64,000 nucleotides of DNA from Clostridium kluyveri (GCF_001902295.1 NZ_CP018335.1:1426001-1490000); one strand, 5' to 3'. Positions 17,711-27,549 are shown, counted from the stretch's first letter. Numbers and translations are program-made. The notes: a model not told the origin generated them from the letters alone.

Positions 17711-18451
17711 TTGCAAACGCTAAATAAGTTACTCACAGAGGCATTATGGAAATGGTATTGGATGTTGAGGTACTATACTTATATTAAATGGCACAATGAT
17801 TTACCAATATATCAGGTACTTATGGTACTAAAGAAACCAGAAAATGTTAGGAATATTAAAGGAAGTTTTGAAAGTACAGTACAGGGTTTAGAAGTGATGA
17901 AATACAACTATAAAGTTATAAAAGCCTATGAGATAGATAAAAATGAAATACTAAGTCAAAAGAATATAGTATTATATCCACTCAGGGTATTTATGAATCA
18001 TGATGGAGAAACTGAAGAAGAGCATATATTGGAATGTTTAACAGCGGTAGAAGGATTAAAAGATGCGGATTATTATTTTCTTCTGGTAGAATGTTTGAAA
18101 AAGCTTTATCAAAAGAGTGAGTATGAAAAATTTGTAAAGGAGGAGATTTATATGTCATCGGCATTATATAAAGAGCCTTATGAAAAAGGTAAAGAAGAAG
18201 GACTACAGGAAGGATTAAGAGAGGGATTAAGAGAAGGCGAATTAAAGGGTGAAACAAAAACTCTTGCAAGGACTGCAGTAAAGCTCTTAATTAAGAAATT
18301 TGGTATAATACCAGATGATTTAAAACAGAGTATGCAAAAATTAGATGTGCCAACATTAGAAATTATAATTGATAATATTTTAGAATATGAAAATTTAGAA
18401 CAGGTAAAAAAGTATATTCATCAGGCTGTAAATATTAAACAGAGGTTATAA
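17711..18451 (+). pseudogene. Rpn-family PD-(D/E)XK nuclease, N-terminally truncated
   Basis: 246 codons from a TTG. Only the C-terminal part of an Rpn (recombination-promoting nuclease/putative transposase) protein is recognisable: IYQVLMVLKKPENV, then the charged repeat GKEEGLQEGLREGLREGELK (about residues 158-178) and a helical tail. The N-terminal catalytic domain is missing and there is no good ribosome site, so this is probably a remnant. Its C-terminal coding sequence recurs as a fragment at 23745-23817. Confidence 0.65.
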
Positions 18452-18518
18452 TTGTGGAGTTATACAAAATAAAGAAAATATATTTTTCAGTTATTATGGC
18501 ACGAAAATAAATGAATAG

Positions 18519-18587
18519 TGCAATTCTTGTGGCAATATTGTAAATAAAGATGAAAATTACTGTAGTAAATGCGGTAAAAAATTATAA
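18519..18587 (+). pseudogene. zinc-ribbon remnant
   Basis: 22 codons reading CNSCGNIVNKDENYCSKCGKK-L and stop, a four-Cys zinc ribbon (CxxC-x10-CxxC). The codon right before it is TAG, so it has no start and must be the tail of a lost gene. Confidence 0.6.
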
Positions 18588-18623
18588 GAAAGAATCAGGC
18601 TTTGCAACCTGACTCTTTTTTTT
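18588..18623 (+). terminator. rho-independent terminator after the zinc-ribbon remnant
   Basis: Stem AATCAGG / CCTGACT with an eight-base loop, followed by eight T. It has outlived the gene it once served. Confidence 0.8.
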
Positions 18624-18793
18624 ACGTGTAATAGATGGATATGTAATTGTAGTAACAATAAATTAACTATATGATAAATTAATTGAAAACGGAATTTAAC
18701 ATATGTACTTTAAACTTAAAGGGGTATTATAAATATATATGTTAACTAAAGTTAAAGTGAAATCAAATAAACAAAGACTATAATTATGGAGTT

Positions 18794-20200
18794 ATGAACG
18801 TTATGAATAATAGCAATATAAGGATAATTTACACTATATTTGTTTTTGTGATATTAGCGGCTTTTGATAACATTATTATAGGGCTGTTTCCACCACTTTT
18901 TTCCTCTATAGCAGTAGATTTGAATGTACCTTTATCTGCCTTGGGCATTGTTTCGGCTATTAATATATTAGTAACTTCCATTTCATCAATTTACTGGGGC
19001 TATCTGTCTGGTAAATTTAATCGGAAGAAACTTGTTATCACAGGAACTATTTTTTGGTCGGTATCAGTATTTTTAACATCCCACAGCAGTACTTATGTTC
19101 AGCTTCTTATTTTTCAGATATTTACTGGAATAGGATTGGGGTGCATAGCGTCAATTGGATTCAGTGTGTTAACTGATTATATTCCATATAAATTTAGAGG
19201 AATGCTTTTAAGCCTTTGGGGAATGTCACAAGGCTTTGGCGGAATAGCAGGATCACTAATGGCTTCACTTATTGCTGCCGCCACAAATTGGAGAAGACCC
19301 TTTGAAATTGTCAGTATAATAGGGCTTTTATTAATTGTTTTATATTTTTTTATAAAAGAACCTGAATTAGGGGAATCAGAACCTGAATTAAAAGAGCTCA
19401 TTAAAAAAGGGTATGAATATAATTACAACATTGAGCTTAATCATTTATATGAAATAGCCTCCAAGAGCAGTAATGTTTTACTGTTTTTTCAGGGATTTTT
19501 TATGAACATTACAACTGGAAGTTTAATATGGCTTCCAACATTATATATTTCCAAAATTCAACATGAACATTACAGTATAAAAACAGCAACTATTGCTGCA
19601 GGATATATCTTCGCCTTGTTTCAAATAGGTGGTTTGACTTCGGGATTTTTTGGATACCTTGGAGATGTATTTCAAAGAAAAAATTATAAAGGAAGAGCTA
19701 TTATAACTTCACTATTTGTTTTTATTACAATACCTTTTTATTTAGCAATGTTTATATTACCAATGAATAACTTATCATTGCCACATGACAACAATCCTGC
19801 TTTAATTTTTTTTAGTTTATTGAAGCAAATAGCTGTAAATCCTTGGATGACCTCAATGTTTGTATTGTCTCTTTTGGCTTCAGCAGCTCAATCTGCCAAT
19901 ACACCAAATTGGCTTGCACTTATAACGGATGTAAATCTTCCTGAACATAGGGGAACGGCCTTTAGTGTAGCTAATTTGGCTGGGAGTTTAGGAAGAACTT
20001 TGGGCAATGTAGGTGTTGGTTTTTTACTTGCTATTGTTTCTTTATATAAAGGTGAACCTTATAACTATGTAATTACGTTAATAATATTTCAGCTATTTCT
20101 TATTCCTTCAGCTTTATGCTATATAAAGATGGCTAAGAGTAATGATAGGGATATTAGAAAAATTAAATCGATTCTTTTTAAAAGATCAAAGTTAAATTGA
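18794..20200 (+). CDS. major facilitator superfamily transporter
   Basis: 468 residues with about 12 membrane helices. The MFS loop 2-3 motif is in degenerate form (WGYLSGKFNRKKLVI, near residue 68). A long central cytoplasmic loop follows TM6 (residues ~195-225). The closest general type is a sugar/organic-ion MFS. The start is uncertain: ATG 18794 has GGAG only 2 bases away and ATG 18803 has it 11 bases away. The next gene, a glycolipid-type glycosyltransferase, starts 78 bases later, so the two may share a lipid or envelope function. Confidence 0.85.
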   Translation: MNVMNNSNIRIIYTIFVFVILAAFDNIIIGLFPPLFSSIAVDLNVPLSALGIVSAINILVTSISSIYWGYLSGKFNRKKLVITGTIFWSVSVFLTSHSSTYVQLLIFQIFTGIGLGCIASIGFSVLTDYIPYKFRGMLLSLWGMSQGFGGIAGSLMASLIAAATNWRRPFEIVSIIGLLLIVLYFFIKEPELGESEPELKELIKKGYEYNYNIELNHLYEIASKSSNVLLFFQGFFMNITTGSLIWLPTLYISKIQHEHYSIKTATIAAGYIFALFQIGGLTSGFFGYLGDVFQRKNYKGRAIITSLFVFITIPFYLAMFILPMNNLSLPHDNNPALIFFSLLKQIAVNPWMTSMFVLSLLASAAQSANTPNWLALITDVNLPEHRGTAFSVANLAGSLGRTLGNVGVGFLLAIVSLYKGEPYNYVITLIIFQLFLIPSALCYIKMAKSNDRDIRKIKSILFKRSKLN

Positions 20201-20278
20201 TTAAAATAAATAAACTAAATTTTATGTAATGTTTATTAGATTTATTATATAGATCTAACTAATGGAAAGGATGATATT

Positions 20279-21445
20279 ATGACTAAAAATATACTTGTTA
20301 TTTCTGCTGAGTTTACAGGACATGGACATAAAAGTATAACTGAGTCTTTATATGAAAAATTCAAAGATCATAGTGATGTTAAAATTTATATTATAGATGG
20401 ATTTTCATTAGGAGGAAAACTTCTGAAAAGCATAGGTAAATCCTATGGTCCAATTACTAGAAATGTTAAAGAATTGTGGAGACTAATATGGAATTTATCG
20501 TCAATTAAACCATCATTGGTTAATAGGTTAATTGAGTCAGAAATAAAATATAATTTTATACAGGTATTAGAAAAAATAAAACCTGATTTAATTCTATCTG
20601 TGCATCCCAATTTTAATGGTTCTATTATAAATATATTAGAAGAATATAAAATAAAAATACCAGTGATTACTTTAATTGCAGATTTAGTAAGTATATATCC
20701 ATTATGGGCAGATAAAAGAGCTGATTATATTATAAGTCCAACCCAGGAGGCAAAAGATAAGTGTGTTGAATTTGGTGTTTCAGAAGAAAAAGTACAAGTA
20801 TTGGGATTTCCAGTTCGTTCAAGGTTTTATGAGCATACAGCAAGTTCCAAGGAAAGTAATTACTATGATATTGATAAACCTCTAAAATGTTTAATAATGA
20901 GTGGCGGTGAAGGTGTAGGAAATATGAGGAGAATAGCAGAAAATCTTCTTGATAATTTTAATTGTACTGTAAAAGTTATTGCAGGGCGTAATAAAAAATT
21001 AAGAAAAAAATTAGAAAAATCATTAACAGCAAAATATGGCCATGCTGTTCAAATATATGGATTTATGGAAAATATACAAGATTTAATGCTAGATTCTGAT
21101 ATTGCATTCACAAGGGGAAGCCCTAATGTTATGATGGAAGCCATAGCATGTAATGTGCCTTTAGTAATAACAGATGCTTTGCCTGGACAAGAAGCAGGAA
21201 ACCCCAAATTTGCTGAGAAATATAATATTGGAGTAGTGTGCAAAGATATTAAAAACATACAAAATACTATAAGTAACTTACTTGCAAATAATGCACAGAA
21301 ACTAAATCAAATCAAAAAATCTCAAAAAAGGTATAGTGACCCTTATGTTCCAAATAATATTGTGAATTTTATTTTAAATATAGATTGCCTAAATAGTGAA
21401 GTTGCAATACCGGGCATAAGTTTGGGATTTATAAAAATCCGTTAG
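20279..21445 (+). CDS. MGDG synthase/UgtP-like glycosyltransferase (GT28)
   Basis: 388 residues. The N-terminal domain has ILVISAEFTGHGHKSITESL, the acceptor-binding pattern of MGDG synthase-type enzymes. PVITLIADLVSIYPLWADKR lies near residue 137. The C-terminal donor domain has IMSGGEGVGNMRRIAENL and FTRGSPNVMMEAIACNVPLV. These enzymes add a sugar from a UDP-sugar to diacylglycerol, at the membrane. It would make a glycolipid; the exact sugar and acceptor are not known. Likely in an operon with the MFS gene. Confidence 0.82.
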   Translation: MTKNILVISAEFTGHGHKSITESLYEKFKDHSDVKIYIIDGFSLGGKLLKSIGKSYGPITRNVKELWRLIWNLSSIKPSLVNRLIESEIKYNFIQVLEKIKPDLILSVHPNFNGSIINILEEYKIKIPVITLIADLVSIYPLWADKRADYIISPTQEAKDKCVEFGVSEEKVQVLGFPVRSRFYEHTASSKESNYYDIDKPLKCLIMSGGEGVGNMRRIAENLLDNFNCTVKVIAGRNKKLRKKLEKSLTAKYGHAVQIYGFMENIQDLMLDSDIAFTRGSPNVMMEAIACNVPLVITDALPGQEAGNPKFAEKYNIGVVCKDIKNIQNTISNLLANNAQKLNQIKKSQKRYSDPYVPNNIVNFILNIDCLNSEVAIPGISLGFIKIR

Positions 21446-21512
21446 CAATTACAGCTAAGATAAAGCTTAAAACTAGCTTGACTGATGTTACTTTTGCTGT
21501 AACTGATGGGGA

Positions 21513-21743
21513 GTGTCAGAGCTTAGATGGAATATCTGGGATACAGGTAGAAACCTTGAAGAAGGTTTATTTGCCGAAGATGTTATTAGGAATATAGTTC
21601 AAAAATATGATGGTGATGAATTTATAAATTCTTATAATAATTATGTTCAGGATGTCAATAAAACTTCTACAAAATCAATTTTTTCAATCAGAAGGAAGAG
21701 TAGGAAATTAATTTTATCCCTACTCTTTTTTTATTTTAATTAA
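21513..21743 (+). pseudogene. unrecognised short frame, probably a gene remnant
   Basis: Up to 76 codons from a GTG with no good ribosome site. The middle (NLEEGLFAEDVIRNIVQKYD, then GDEFINSYNNYVQDVNKTS) looks like real protein, while the last 25 codons read through a terminator hairpin. Neighbouring sequence at 21446-21512 also has short coding-like stretches in another frame, which suggests a frame-shifted, decayed gene. Confidence 0.35.
21697..21735 (+). terminator. rho-independent terminator
   Basis: GAGTAGG and CCTACTC form the stem, followed by TTTTTTTATTTT. Confidence 0.8.
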
Positions 21744-22045
21744 GTTCTCAGGGAGTTAAAGCAGTTTTACTGGGTACACAAGTGTTGGCATTCCTGTTAC
21801 TATAACCGACAAATAGATATTATTTGAATATCGTAAAGCAAGTTTTTGGATAATATAGCAGTTGTGATCATGGATAAAATTAGCGATGGCAAAGTATAAA
21901 ATATAGTTTTTTTTCACAGCTGTAATAAGAACAAAATTAACTAAAAGTATTGAGCCTAAGGTAGAGATTTAAAAAAATAGAATCAGTAAAAACACTAAGA
22001 ACGATGTGATATGATTGATTAATTTTAAGTGTATAAGAAAGTATA
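21744..22045. other. intergenic stretch with possible decayed coding sequence
   Basis: No intact gene. The start (near 21755-21805) gives GVKAVLLGT in one frame, which recalls the end of Asp/Glu racemase proteins (GAxAVILGCTE), but stops follow at once. This is a weak resemblance only. Confidence 0.25.
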
Positions 22046-22074
22046 TTGACAAATTAAGTTGGTAGAGCTATTAT
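22046..22074 (+). promoter_or_regulatory. sigma-A promoter of the second marR gene
   Basis: TTGACA (22046-22051), 17-base spacer, TATTAT (22069-22074). The operator-like sequence overlaps the -10 box. Confidence 0.8.
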
Positions 22075-22088
22075 AGTTATAACAACTT
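22072..22088. promoter_or_regulatory. putative MarR operator, copy 1
   Basis: TATAGTTATAACAACT-T. The reverse complement of its first 16-17 bases recurs at 22565-22581, upstream of the hydrolase gene. The core AGTTATAACA-ACT is a partial palindrome. Overlap with the -10 box implies autorepression. Confidence 0.65.
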
Positions 22089-22107
22089 ATTTTAAGTAGG
22101 TGATAGT

Positions 22108-22545
22108 TTGGAAACACAATATGATTATACCAAATTAGTTGGGTATTTAATAATTAAAGGTGAGGTGTGCATTAAGAGAAAAATTCTTAGCTTGTTTCTA
22201 GAAAAGGGGTACCCTATTACCTTTGAGCAATGGACAGTACTAAATGTATTATATATGGAACCTGGTTCAATTCAAAGCGAAATTGCTGTAAAAACGTACA
22301 AAGATAAAACTAATGTAACTAGAATACTGGATGTACTTTCGAAAAATGGGTATGTAGTAAGAGAAAAACATGAAAATGATAGGAGAAGCTCATGTATTTA
22401 CCTTACGGATGCAGGAAGGAAAATGTTTGAAGACCTTATACCCTATATTAAGTTAATTAATGAGCAATTTAGGAAAGATATATCTGATGAAGACTTAGGA
22501 ATTTTTCTAAATGTATTAGAGAAGATATGTAAAAATGCCGAATAG
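22108..22545 (+). CDS. MarR-family transcriptional regulator
   Basis: 145 residues starting at TTG 22108 (AGGTGAT 6 bases upstream). Winged helix: GSIQSEIAVKTYKDKTNVTRIL as HTH, then GYVVREKHENDRRSSCIYLTD as the wing with the DxR signature. It is followed by an alpha/beta hydrolase whose promoter region carries the same operator in inverted orientation, so it likely controls both genes in response to an unknown small ligand. Confidence 0.9.
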   Translation: METQYDYTKLVGYLIIKGEVCIKRKILSLFLEKGYPITFEQWTVLNVLYMEPGSIQSEIAVKTYKDKTNVTRILDVLSKNGYVVREKHENDRRSSCIYLTDAGRKMFEDLIPYIKLINEQFRKDISDEDLGIFLNVLEKICKNAE

Positions 22546-22558
22546 GCATTTAAATTTT
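22532..22558 (+). terminator. small hairpin after marR
   Basis: AAATGCC / GGCATTT with a 5-base loop, followed by AAATTTTC. It overlaps the end of marR. It may attenuate transcription into the hydrolase gene. Confidence 0.45.
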
Positions 22559-22564
22559 CTATAA

Positions 22565-22581
22565 TAGTTGTTATAACTATA
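22565..22581. promoter_or_regulatory. putative MarR operator, copy 2
   Basis: TAGTTGTTATAACTATA, the inverted copy of the marR operator at 22072-22088. It lies next to a TATAAT at 22560-22565 and 47 bases before the hydrolase start. Confidence 0.65.
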
Positions 22582-22627
22582 GTATGTATAACTACAAGGA
22601 GTTCAGTATATTTCAAGGAGGCGTTTT

Positions 22628-23746
22628 ATGGTAAAGTTAACCTTAAAGGAAAAGTTCGCATTCCATCTTATTTTTAGCGAAAAGAAAACTTATTACAGGT
22701 GGTATGGAAGATTTTTATCTTTTGGAGTAGAGTATGAAAGAATAAAAAGAGTAGTAAGTAGAATTTCTAGTTGGTTACAATGGTGCAATGAATGGACTAA
22801 AGAAGGGAATCATTTATATAATATGGCAGAAGAGGCTTTACAAAATGGATATGCAACAAAAGCAAGAAAATTGTTTCATGAGGCAGTAGGCTGTTATCAT
22901 ATAGGTCAGCATATATTTTTCATTGATAGTACCCAAAAAGAAAGTACACAAGAGAAAGCCAGAAAAAGCTATAAAAAAGCAATCAGTTTATATGATGAAA
23001 AAGAAAAACCAATACGAATAGATATACCCTTTAATGGTGTTAAAATCCCAGGATACTTAAGACTTTCTGATAGCAACAATAAACCACTTATAATTTTTGT
23101 AAATGGCATGGATAATATTAAGGAAGCAGAAGGGCATTTCCAAGGGACATTGTTTAAACAACAGGGGTTTAATCACTTTACTTTTGATGGACCCGGTCAA
23201 GGAGAGATGTGGCAGAGGATGAAATTTGATGCAAAGGAATATCATAAGGCAGTGTCGGCTATTATTGATTGGTTTGAAGAACAAAAAATATATGAGATTG
23301 ACTTAGCTAAAATTGCACTAGTGGGCTTTAGTCTTGGAGGGTATTTAGCACCAATATGTGCAGCATATGATTCAAGAGTAAAAGCGGTAGTTGGAAATAG
23401 CGGACTTGTTTATATAGGTGGATTAAAGGGGTTAAAAGCTCTAAACCCAATTTGGCAGAGAGGAGTTACTTATATGACTGGGTGTGAGAACTTAGAAGAG
23501 GTAAGAGATAAGTTCGACTGGGATATTGAAGAACAACCCAATTTAAAAGTACCTTTACTTTTCTACCATGCCGGGAAAGATGAGGTGATGCCGTCACCAA
23601 AAGTTCATGCAGAAAAAATGATGAGATGGGCAAAAGGTGAAAAAACTCTTAAGTATTATGAGAACGGTGAACATTGTACTCAGAATTATTTAGATGAAGT
23701 ATTTCCTGAGATTATAGATTGGTTTAAGATAAAACTTGAAGGATAA
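22628..23746 (+). CDS. alpha/beta hydrolase (FrsA/dienelactone hydrolase-like)
   Basis: 372 residues. Oxyanion region FVNGMDNIKEAEG and FDGPGQGE, nucleophile elbow GFSLGGYLAP (Ser near residue 237), acid in GKDEVMPSPK, and catalytic His in NGEHCTQN near residue 355. The N-terminal ~120 residues are helical, as in FrsA-type esterases. It is a cytoplasmic ester or C-C hydrolase of unknown substrate. MarR control (shared operator) suggests detoxification. Strong AAGGAGG site. Confidence 0.88.
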   Translation: MVKLTLKEKFAFHLIFSEKKTYYRWYGRFLSFGVEYERIKRVVSRISSWLQWCNEWTKEGNHLYNMAEEALQNGYATKARKLFHEAVGCYHIGQHIFFIDSTQKESTQEKARKSYKKAISLYDEKEKPIRIDIPFNGVKIPGYLRLSDSNNKPLIIFVNGMDNIKEAEGHFQGTLFKQQGFNHFTFDGPGQGEMWQRMKFDAKEYHKAVSAIIDWFEEQKIYEIDLAKIALVGFSLGGYLAPICAAYDSRVKAVVGNSGLVYIGGLKGLKALNPIWQRGVTYMTGCENLEEVRDKFDWDIEEQPNLKVPLLFYHAGKDEVMPSPKVHAEKMMRWAKGEKTLKYYENGEHCTQNYLDEVFPEIIDWFKIKLEG

Positions 23747-23817
23747 CATAATACCAGATGATTTAAAACAAGGGATACAAAAATTAGATGTTCCAACATT
23801 AGAAATTATAAAATTAT
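23745..23817 (+). pseudogene. fragment of an Rpn-family gene 3' end
   Basis: The sequence ATAATACCAGATGATTTAAA and what follows matches the 3' part of the Rpn gene near 18303-18370 with few changes, encoding IIPDDLKQGIQKLDVPTLEI before a stop. It starts right at the end of the hydrolase gene, so the marR-hydrolase pair seems to have been inserted into, or recombined with, an Rpn copy. Confidence 0.65.
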
Positions 23818-23985
23818 AAAAATATAAGATTTATGACAATAAGATAAGAAAGGGAGATAAAAAAAGAGGAAGTTTCTACATCAAAAATACTCTTAATCAT
23901 AGTTAAATAGTGATATAATAAAATTGTAATTAATATGCAGTCGTAAAATTAGGCGAATAAATCGTATATTTTATGGAGGTGCAAT

Positions 23986-24543
23986 ATGAGAAATTATATA
24001 GGAGATGTATTTTATACAGAAGATGAGTTTGAAGATATTCAGGCCAATTTTAATGGGAAAGCTGAATATGATAATGGAGCCATTTATTTAAGTTCTAACA
24101 CTTCTCAAAAGCATAATATTATATTAAATAATATAAATGCATACTTAACATTATATTTTAGGGAAAAAAATTGTAGGGCATATACTGAACAAATAGAGGT
24201 TATCTTTAAAAGTGAAAATGATATAAAAAAATATAAGCCAGACATATTTGTTATGTGTGGTAATGCTGAAAAAAAAGGTGAAAGTTTCTTAACATCACCA
24301 AAAATAATTTTTGAGATTCTCTCAAAATCTACTTCTAAATTAGATAAGGGAGCAAAATATTATACTTATGAAAAATACGGAGTATTGGAATATAACCTTG
24401 TAGACCAGAATGGGTTTATCATTCAACACACCTTGATAGATGGATTATATGAAATAACCAATACTTTCAAAAAGGGAGATAAGTACATTAGTTCAATATT
24501 TACAGATTTGATTATTGATATTGATTTAATTTTTAGTGAATAA
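23986..24543 (+). CDS. Uma2-family PD-(D/E)XK endonuclease
   Basis: 185 residues of the Uma2 (DUF820) fold: KAEYDNGAIYL (Glu), KKYKPDIFVMC (PD), then IIFEILSKSTSKLDKGAKYY (E-x-L-S). The usual YREYGVxEYW block reads YEKYGVLEYN. All core acidic residues of a PD-(D/E)XK nuclease are visible. Biological role of the family is not settled. Start supported by ATGGAGGTG upstream. Isolated, in an accessory region with other nuclease fragments. Confidence 0.88.
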   Translation: MRNYIGDVFYTEDEFEDIQANFNGKAEYDNGAIYLSSNTSQKHNIILNNINAYLTLYFREKNCRAYTEQIEVIFKSENDIKKYKPDIFVMCGNAEKKGESFLTSPKIIFEILSKSTSKLDKGAKYYTYEKYGVLEYNLVDQNGFIIQHTLIDGLYEITNTFKKGDKYISSIFTDLIIDIDLIFSE

Positions 24544-24720
24544 TTAATAAAGGCATTAAGAAACGAATGATTCATATAATCTTATCATGGATGAGAAAGT
24601 TTAATTATTATCGTTGTAATATCCCCTTTCGAAATTCCAAAACTACTTGGATAATATAATTATTCTAAAGAGATATGTAAGTGTAAAAAAGTATGAAGAA
24701 AATTATTTAGGAGGTATAGA

Positions 24721-25320
24721 ATGAAACGAATATCATTTAAGCGACCAACTAATTATTATGATGAGAGAATCAAGCAAGTAGATGAGAAAATTTGTCAATT
24801 AATAAAACAACGTAAGGAAATTTCAAATAATAATCCAGGTTATCCTCCTCTTGAATACATAGCTAACTGGGCAGAAAAATATGATTTATACGACGACCTA
24901 TTAAGATTGATATTTGCTTCACTATGGAATGATAAAATATACAGACCTTTAATTGAGCCAGAAGGATTTTATAGGAATTTACCAGTATTAAAGTCGCTTG
25001 AAATAGATAATAGGCTCTTTTCTGTAGTTTCTATCCGTCAGTATTCTAACTCCAGTATTGTGAATTTCAATATAGATTGGAATGACACAAGTGATTTATC
25101 AGAGTATCAGTCACAGCATACTCATTTTGAATTATCTATAAGTGAAAAATATAATTGCCGAATGATGAATGGAACAGGTGGAGATGGGCATTTTCACTAT
25201 GACTTTATTGTATCACCGCCATTACCAGACAATATTTCTGGGGTTGAATTAGTTTTTAAAGAATATACTCTTCCATTTACAGATATACCTATAGGTCACG
25301 ATGTTATAATACAACTGTAA
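24721..25320 (+). CDS. hypothetical protein with N-terminal helical segment
   Basis: 199 residues, no membrane segment or signal. The N-terminus (DERIKQVDEKICQLIKQRKE) is a helix like the first helix of chorismate mutase, but the rest does not fit that fold. The C-terminal half is beta-rich with a HFHYDF motif. Not recognised. Strong TAGGAGGT site; terminator follows about 75 bases after the stop. Confidence 0.6.
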   Translation: MKRISFKRPTNYYDERIKQVDEKICQLIKQRKEISNNNPGYPPLEYIANWAEKYDLYDDLLRLIFASLWNDKIYRPLIEPEGFYRNLPVLKSLEIDNRLFSVVSIRQYSNSSIVNFNIDWNDTSDLSEYQSQHTHFELSISEKYNCRMMNGTGGDGHFHYDFIVSPPLPDNISGVELVFKEYTLPFTDIPIGHDVIIQL

Positions 25321-25391
25321 TAAATAATTTGAGTTGGTTTATATTAGATTTAAGTGTTGTATATTTAGGGATATATTCTAAATAGTTAAGT

Positions 25392-25438
25392 GGGTACTGC
25401 TGCTGTTAAATAAAAAGTAGTACCTTTTTATTTTTGGG
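25392..25438 (+). terminator. rho-independent terminator
   Basis: GGTACTGCT and AGTAGTACC form an imperfect stem, followed by TTTTTATTTTT. Confidence 0.75.
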
Positions 25439-25479
25439 GTATACTAAGGATTATTATAGTATGGAAAGGAAGTGATAAA

Positions 25480-27549
25480 ATGACTAACTTAATGACTGGA
25501 ATACCCAATAGACTGGCTAAAGAAAAATCGCCATATCTTCTTCAACATGCTTATAACCCTGTTGATTGGTATCCTTGGGGAGAGGAAGCCTTTTCTAGAG
25601 CAAAAGCAGAAGATAAGCCGATATTCCTATCTATTGGGTATTCCTGAAATTAGTGGTTATAGTAGTCTTGTTGCCATTGGTGTCATGTTATGGCCAAAGA
25701 AAGTTTTGAAGATAGTGAAGTTGCTGAAATATTAAATAAATATTTTGTATCTGTAAAAGTAGATAGAGAGGAAAGGCCTGATATTGACAGTATTTATATG
25801 AGAGTTTGCCAATCTATTACTGGCAGTGGAGGATGGCCACTTACAATTATTATGACTCCTGAACAAAAACCTTTTTTGGCAGGAACGTATTTTCCTAAGG
25901 ATAATATGGGAGAAGCTTTAGGACTGATAGCTATCCTAGAATATATACAAAAGGCGTGGAAAGATAACAAAGATCAGCTTCTTAAAGAAGGAGATAGTGT
26001 GCTGGACATAATAAATACCTTAAATAAAAACTCATCAGGAGAATTATCACAGGATATTCTAAAAAAAGCTTTCTTGGAATTTAAACAGAATTTTGATACT
26101 TTATATGGAGGCTTTGGAGGCTACCCTAAATTTCCTTCAGCTCATAATTTACTTTTCCTTTTAAGATATTTTTATAAAACTAAAGATGCTTTTGCACTGA
26201 AAATGGTAGAAAAAACTTTGGAGTCTATGTATAGAGGAGGTATGTATGATCATATAGGATATGGGTTCAGCAGATATTCTGTAGATAGAAAATGGCTTAT
26301 ACCTCATTTTGAGAAAATGTTATATGATAATGCACTTATTGCTATGGCTTATTTAGAAACTTTTCAGGTTACGGGAAATAAAAAATATGCCAAAGTAGCA
26401 GAGGAAATATTTGAATATGTTTTAAGGGATATGACCTCTAAAGAGGGTGGATTTTATTCTGCAGAAGATGCTGATTCAGAAGGAGAAGAAGGGAAATTTT
26501 ATATGTGGTCTCAGGAAGAAATAAAAGATATACTGGGACAGGAACAGGGAAGTAAATTTTGTTATTATTTCAATATAACATCACAGGGTAATTTTAGAGG
26601 GAAAAATATACCCAATTTAATAGGGAATTCCATATTAGAGGAAGATGCACAATTTATAAAAAATTGCAGAGAAAAATTATTTAAGTATAGAGAAAAAAGA
26701 GTGCATCCACATAAAGATGACAAGATTTTAACTTCATGGAATGGTTTGATGATTGCAGCTATGGCATTGGCAGGAAGAGTGTTAAATAATAGCAAATATA
26801 CTTTGGCGGCAAAAAAGTCTGTAGATTTTATTTATAAAAATTTAATTAGAAAGGATGGCCGATTATTAGCCAGATATCGTGAAGGGGATTCATCTTTTTT
26901 GGGTTATGCAGATGATTATGCATTTTTGATATGGGGATTAATAGAACTATATGAGACAACTTATAATCCAGAATATCTAAAAAATGCATTGGAACTGAAT
27001 CAGAACTTTTTAGAAATTTTCTGGGATAGTGAAAATGGAGGTTTTTTTCTTTATGGAAAGGATAGTGAGAAACTAATAATAAGACCTAAGGAAATATATG
27101 ATGGACCGACTCCTTGTGGAAATTCTGCAGCTGCATTAAATTTACTTCGGTTGTCTTATTTAGCCACAAGTTATGAATTTGAAGATAAAGTAAAACAGTT
27201 GTTTGAAAATTTTGCAGATGAAATAGAATCATCGCCAATATCATGTTCCTTTTCATTAGTGGCATTATTATTTTTTAAATATCCTGTTAAACAAATTATC
27301 ATATCTGCAGGAGAAAATATTAATGAAGCAAGAAAAGTGTTGGATATGATAAATAAAAAGTATAATCCCTTTACCGTTTCAGTTTTGTATTCTCATTTAA
27401 ATAAAGAATTGAAAAATATATGTCCATCTATAGAGGAATATATAGCTATTAGGGGTAAGGTTACTGTGTACGTTTGTGAAAATTTTACGTGTAAAGAACC
27501 TATAACAAATATGGATTTATTGAAGGAGATACTATCAAGGGATTCTTAG
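25480..27549 (+). pseudogene. YyaL/DUF255 thioredoxin-domain protein, interrupted in frame
   Basis: The N-terminal part (NRLAKEKSPYLLQHAYNPVD, then IFLSIGYS) and the rest (CHWCHVMAKESFEDSEVAE onward, thioredoxin-like domain then an alpha/alpha-barrel) are both in frame. The expected GYS-T-CHWCHV is broken by 27 bases (25645-25671) in place of one codon. That is a net insertion of 24 bases with four in-frame stops (TGA, TAG, TAG, TAG). Reinitiation at ATG 25690 would give 619 residues that lack the CxxC. The rest looks well preserved, so the break may be recent. Confidence 0.8.

Noticed and set aside
25547..25735. 62-codon frame across the break in the YyaL-type gene
   Set aside because: It is out of frame with both conserved halves and its sequence is not protein-like; the break is an insertion, not a frameshift.
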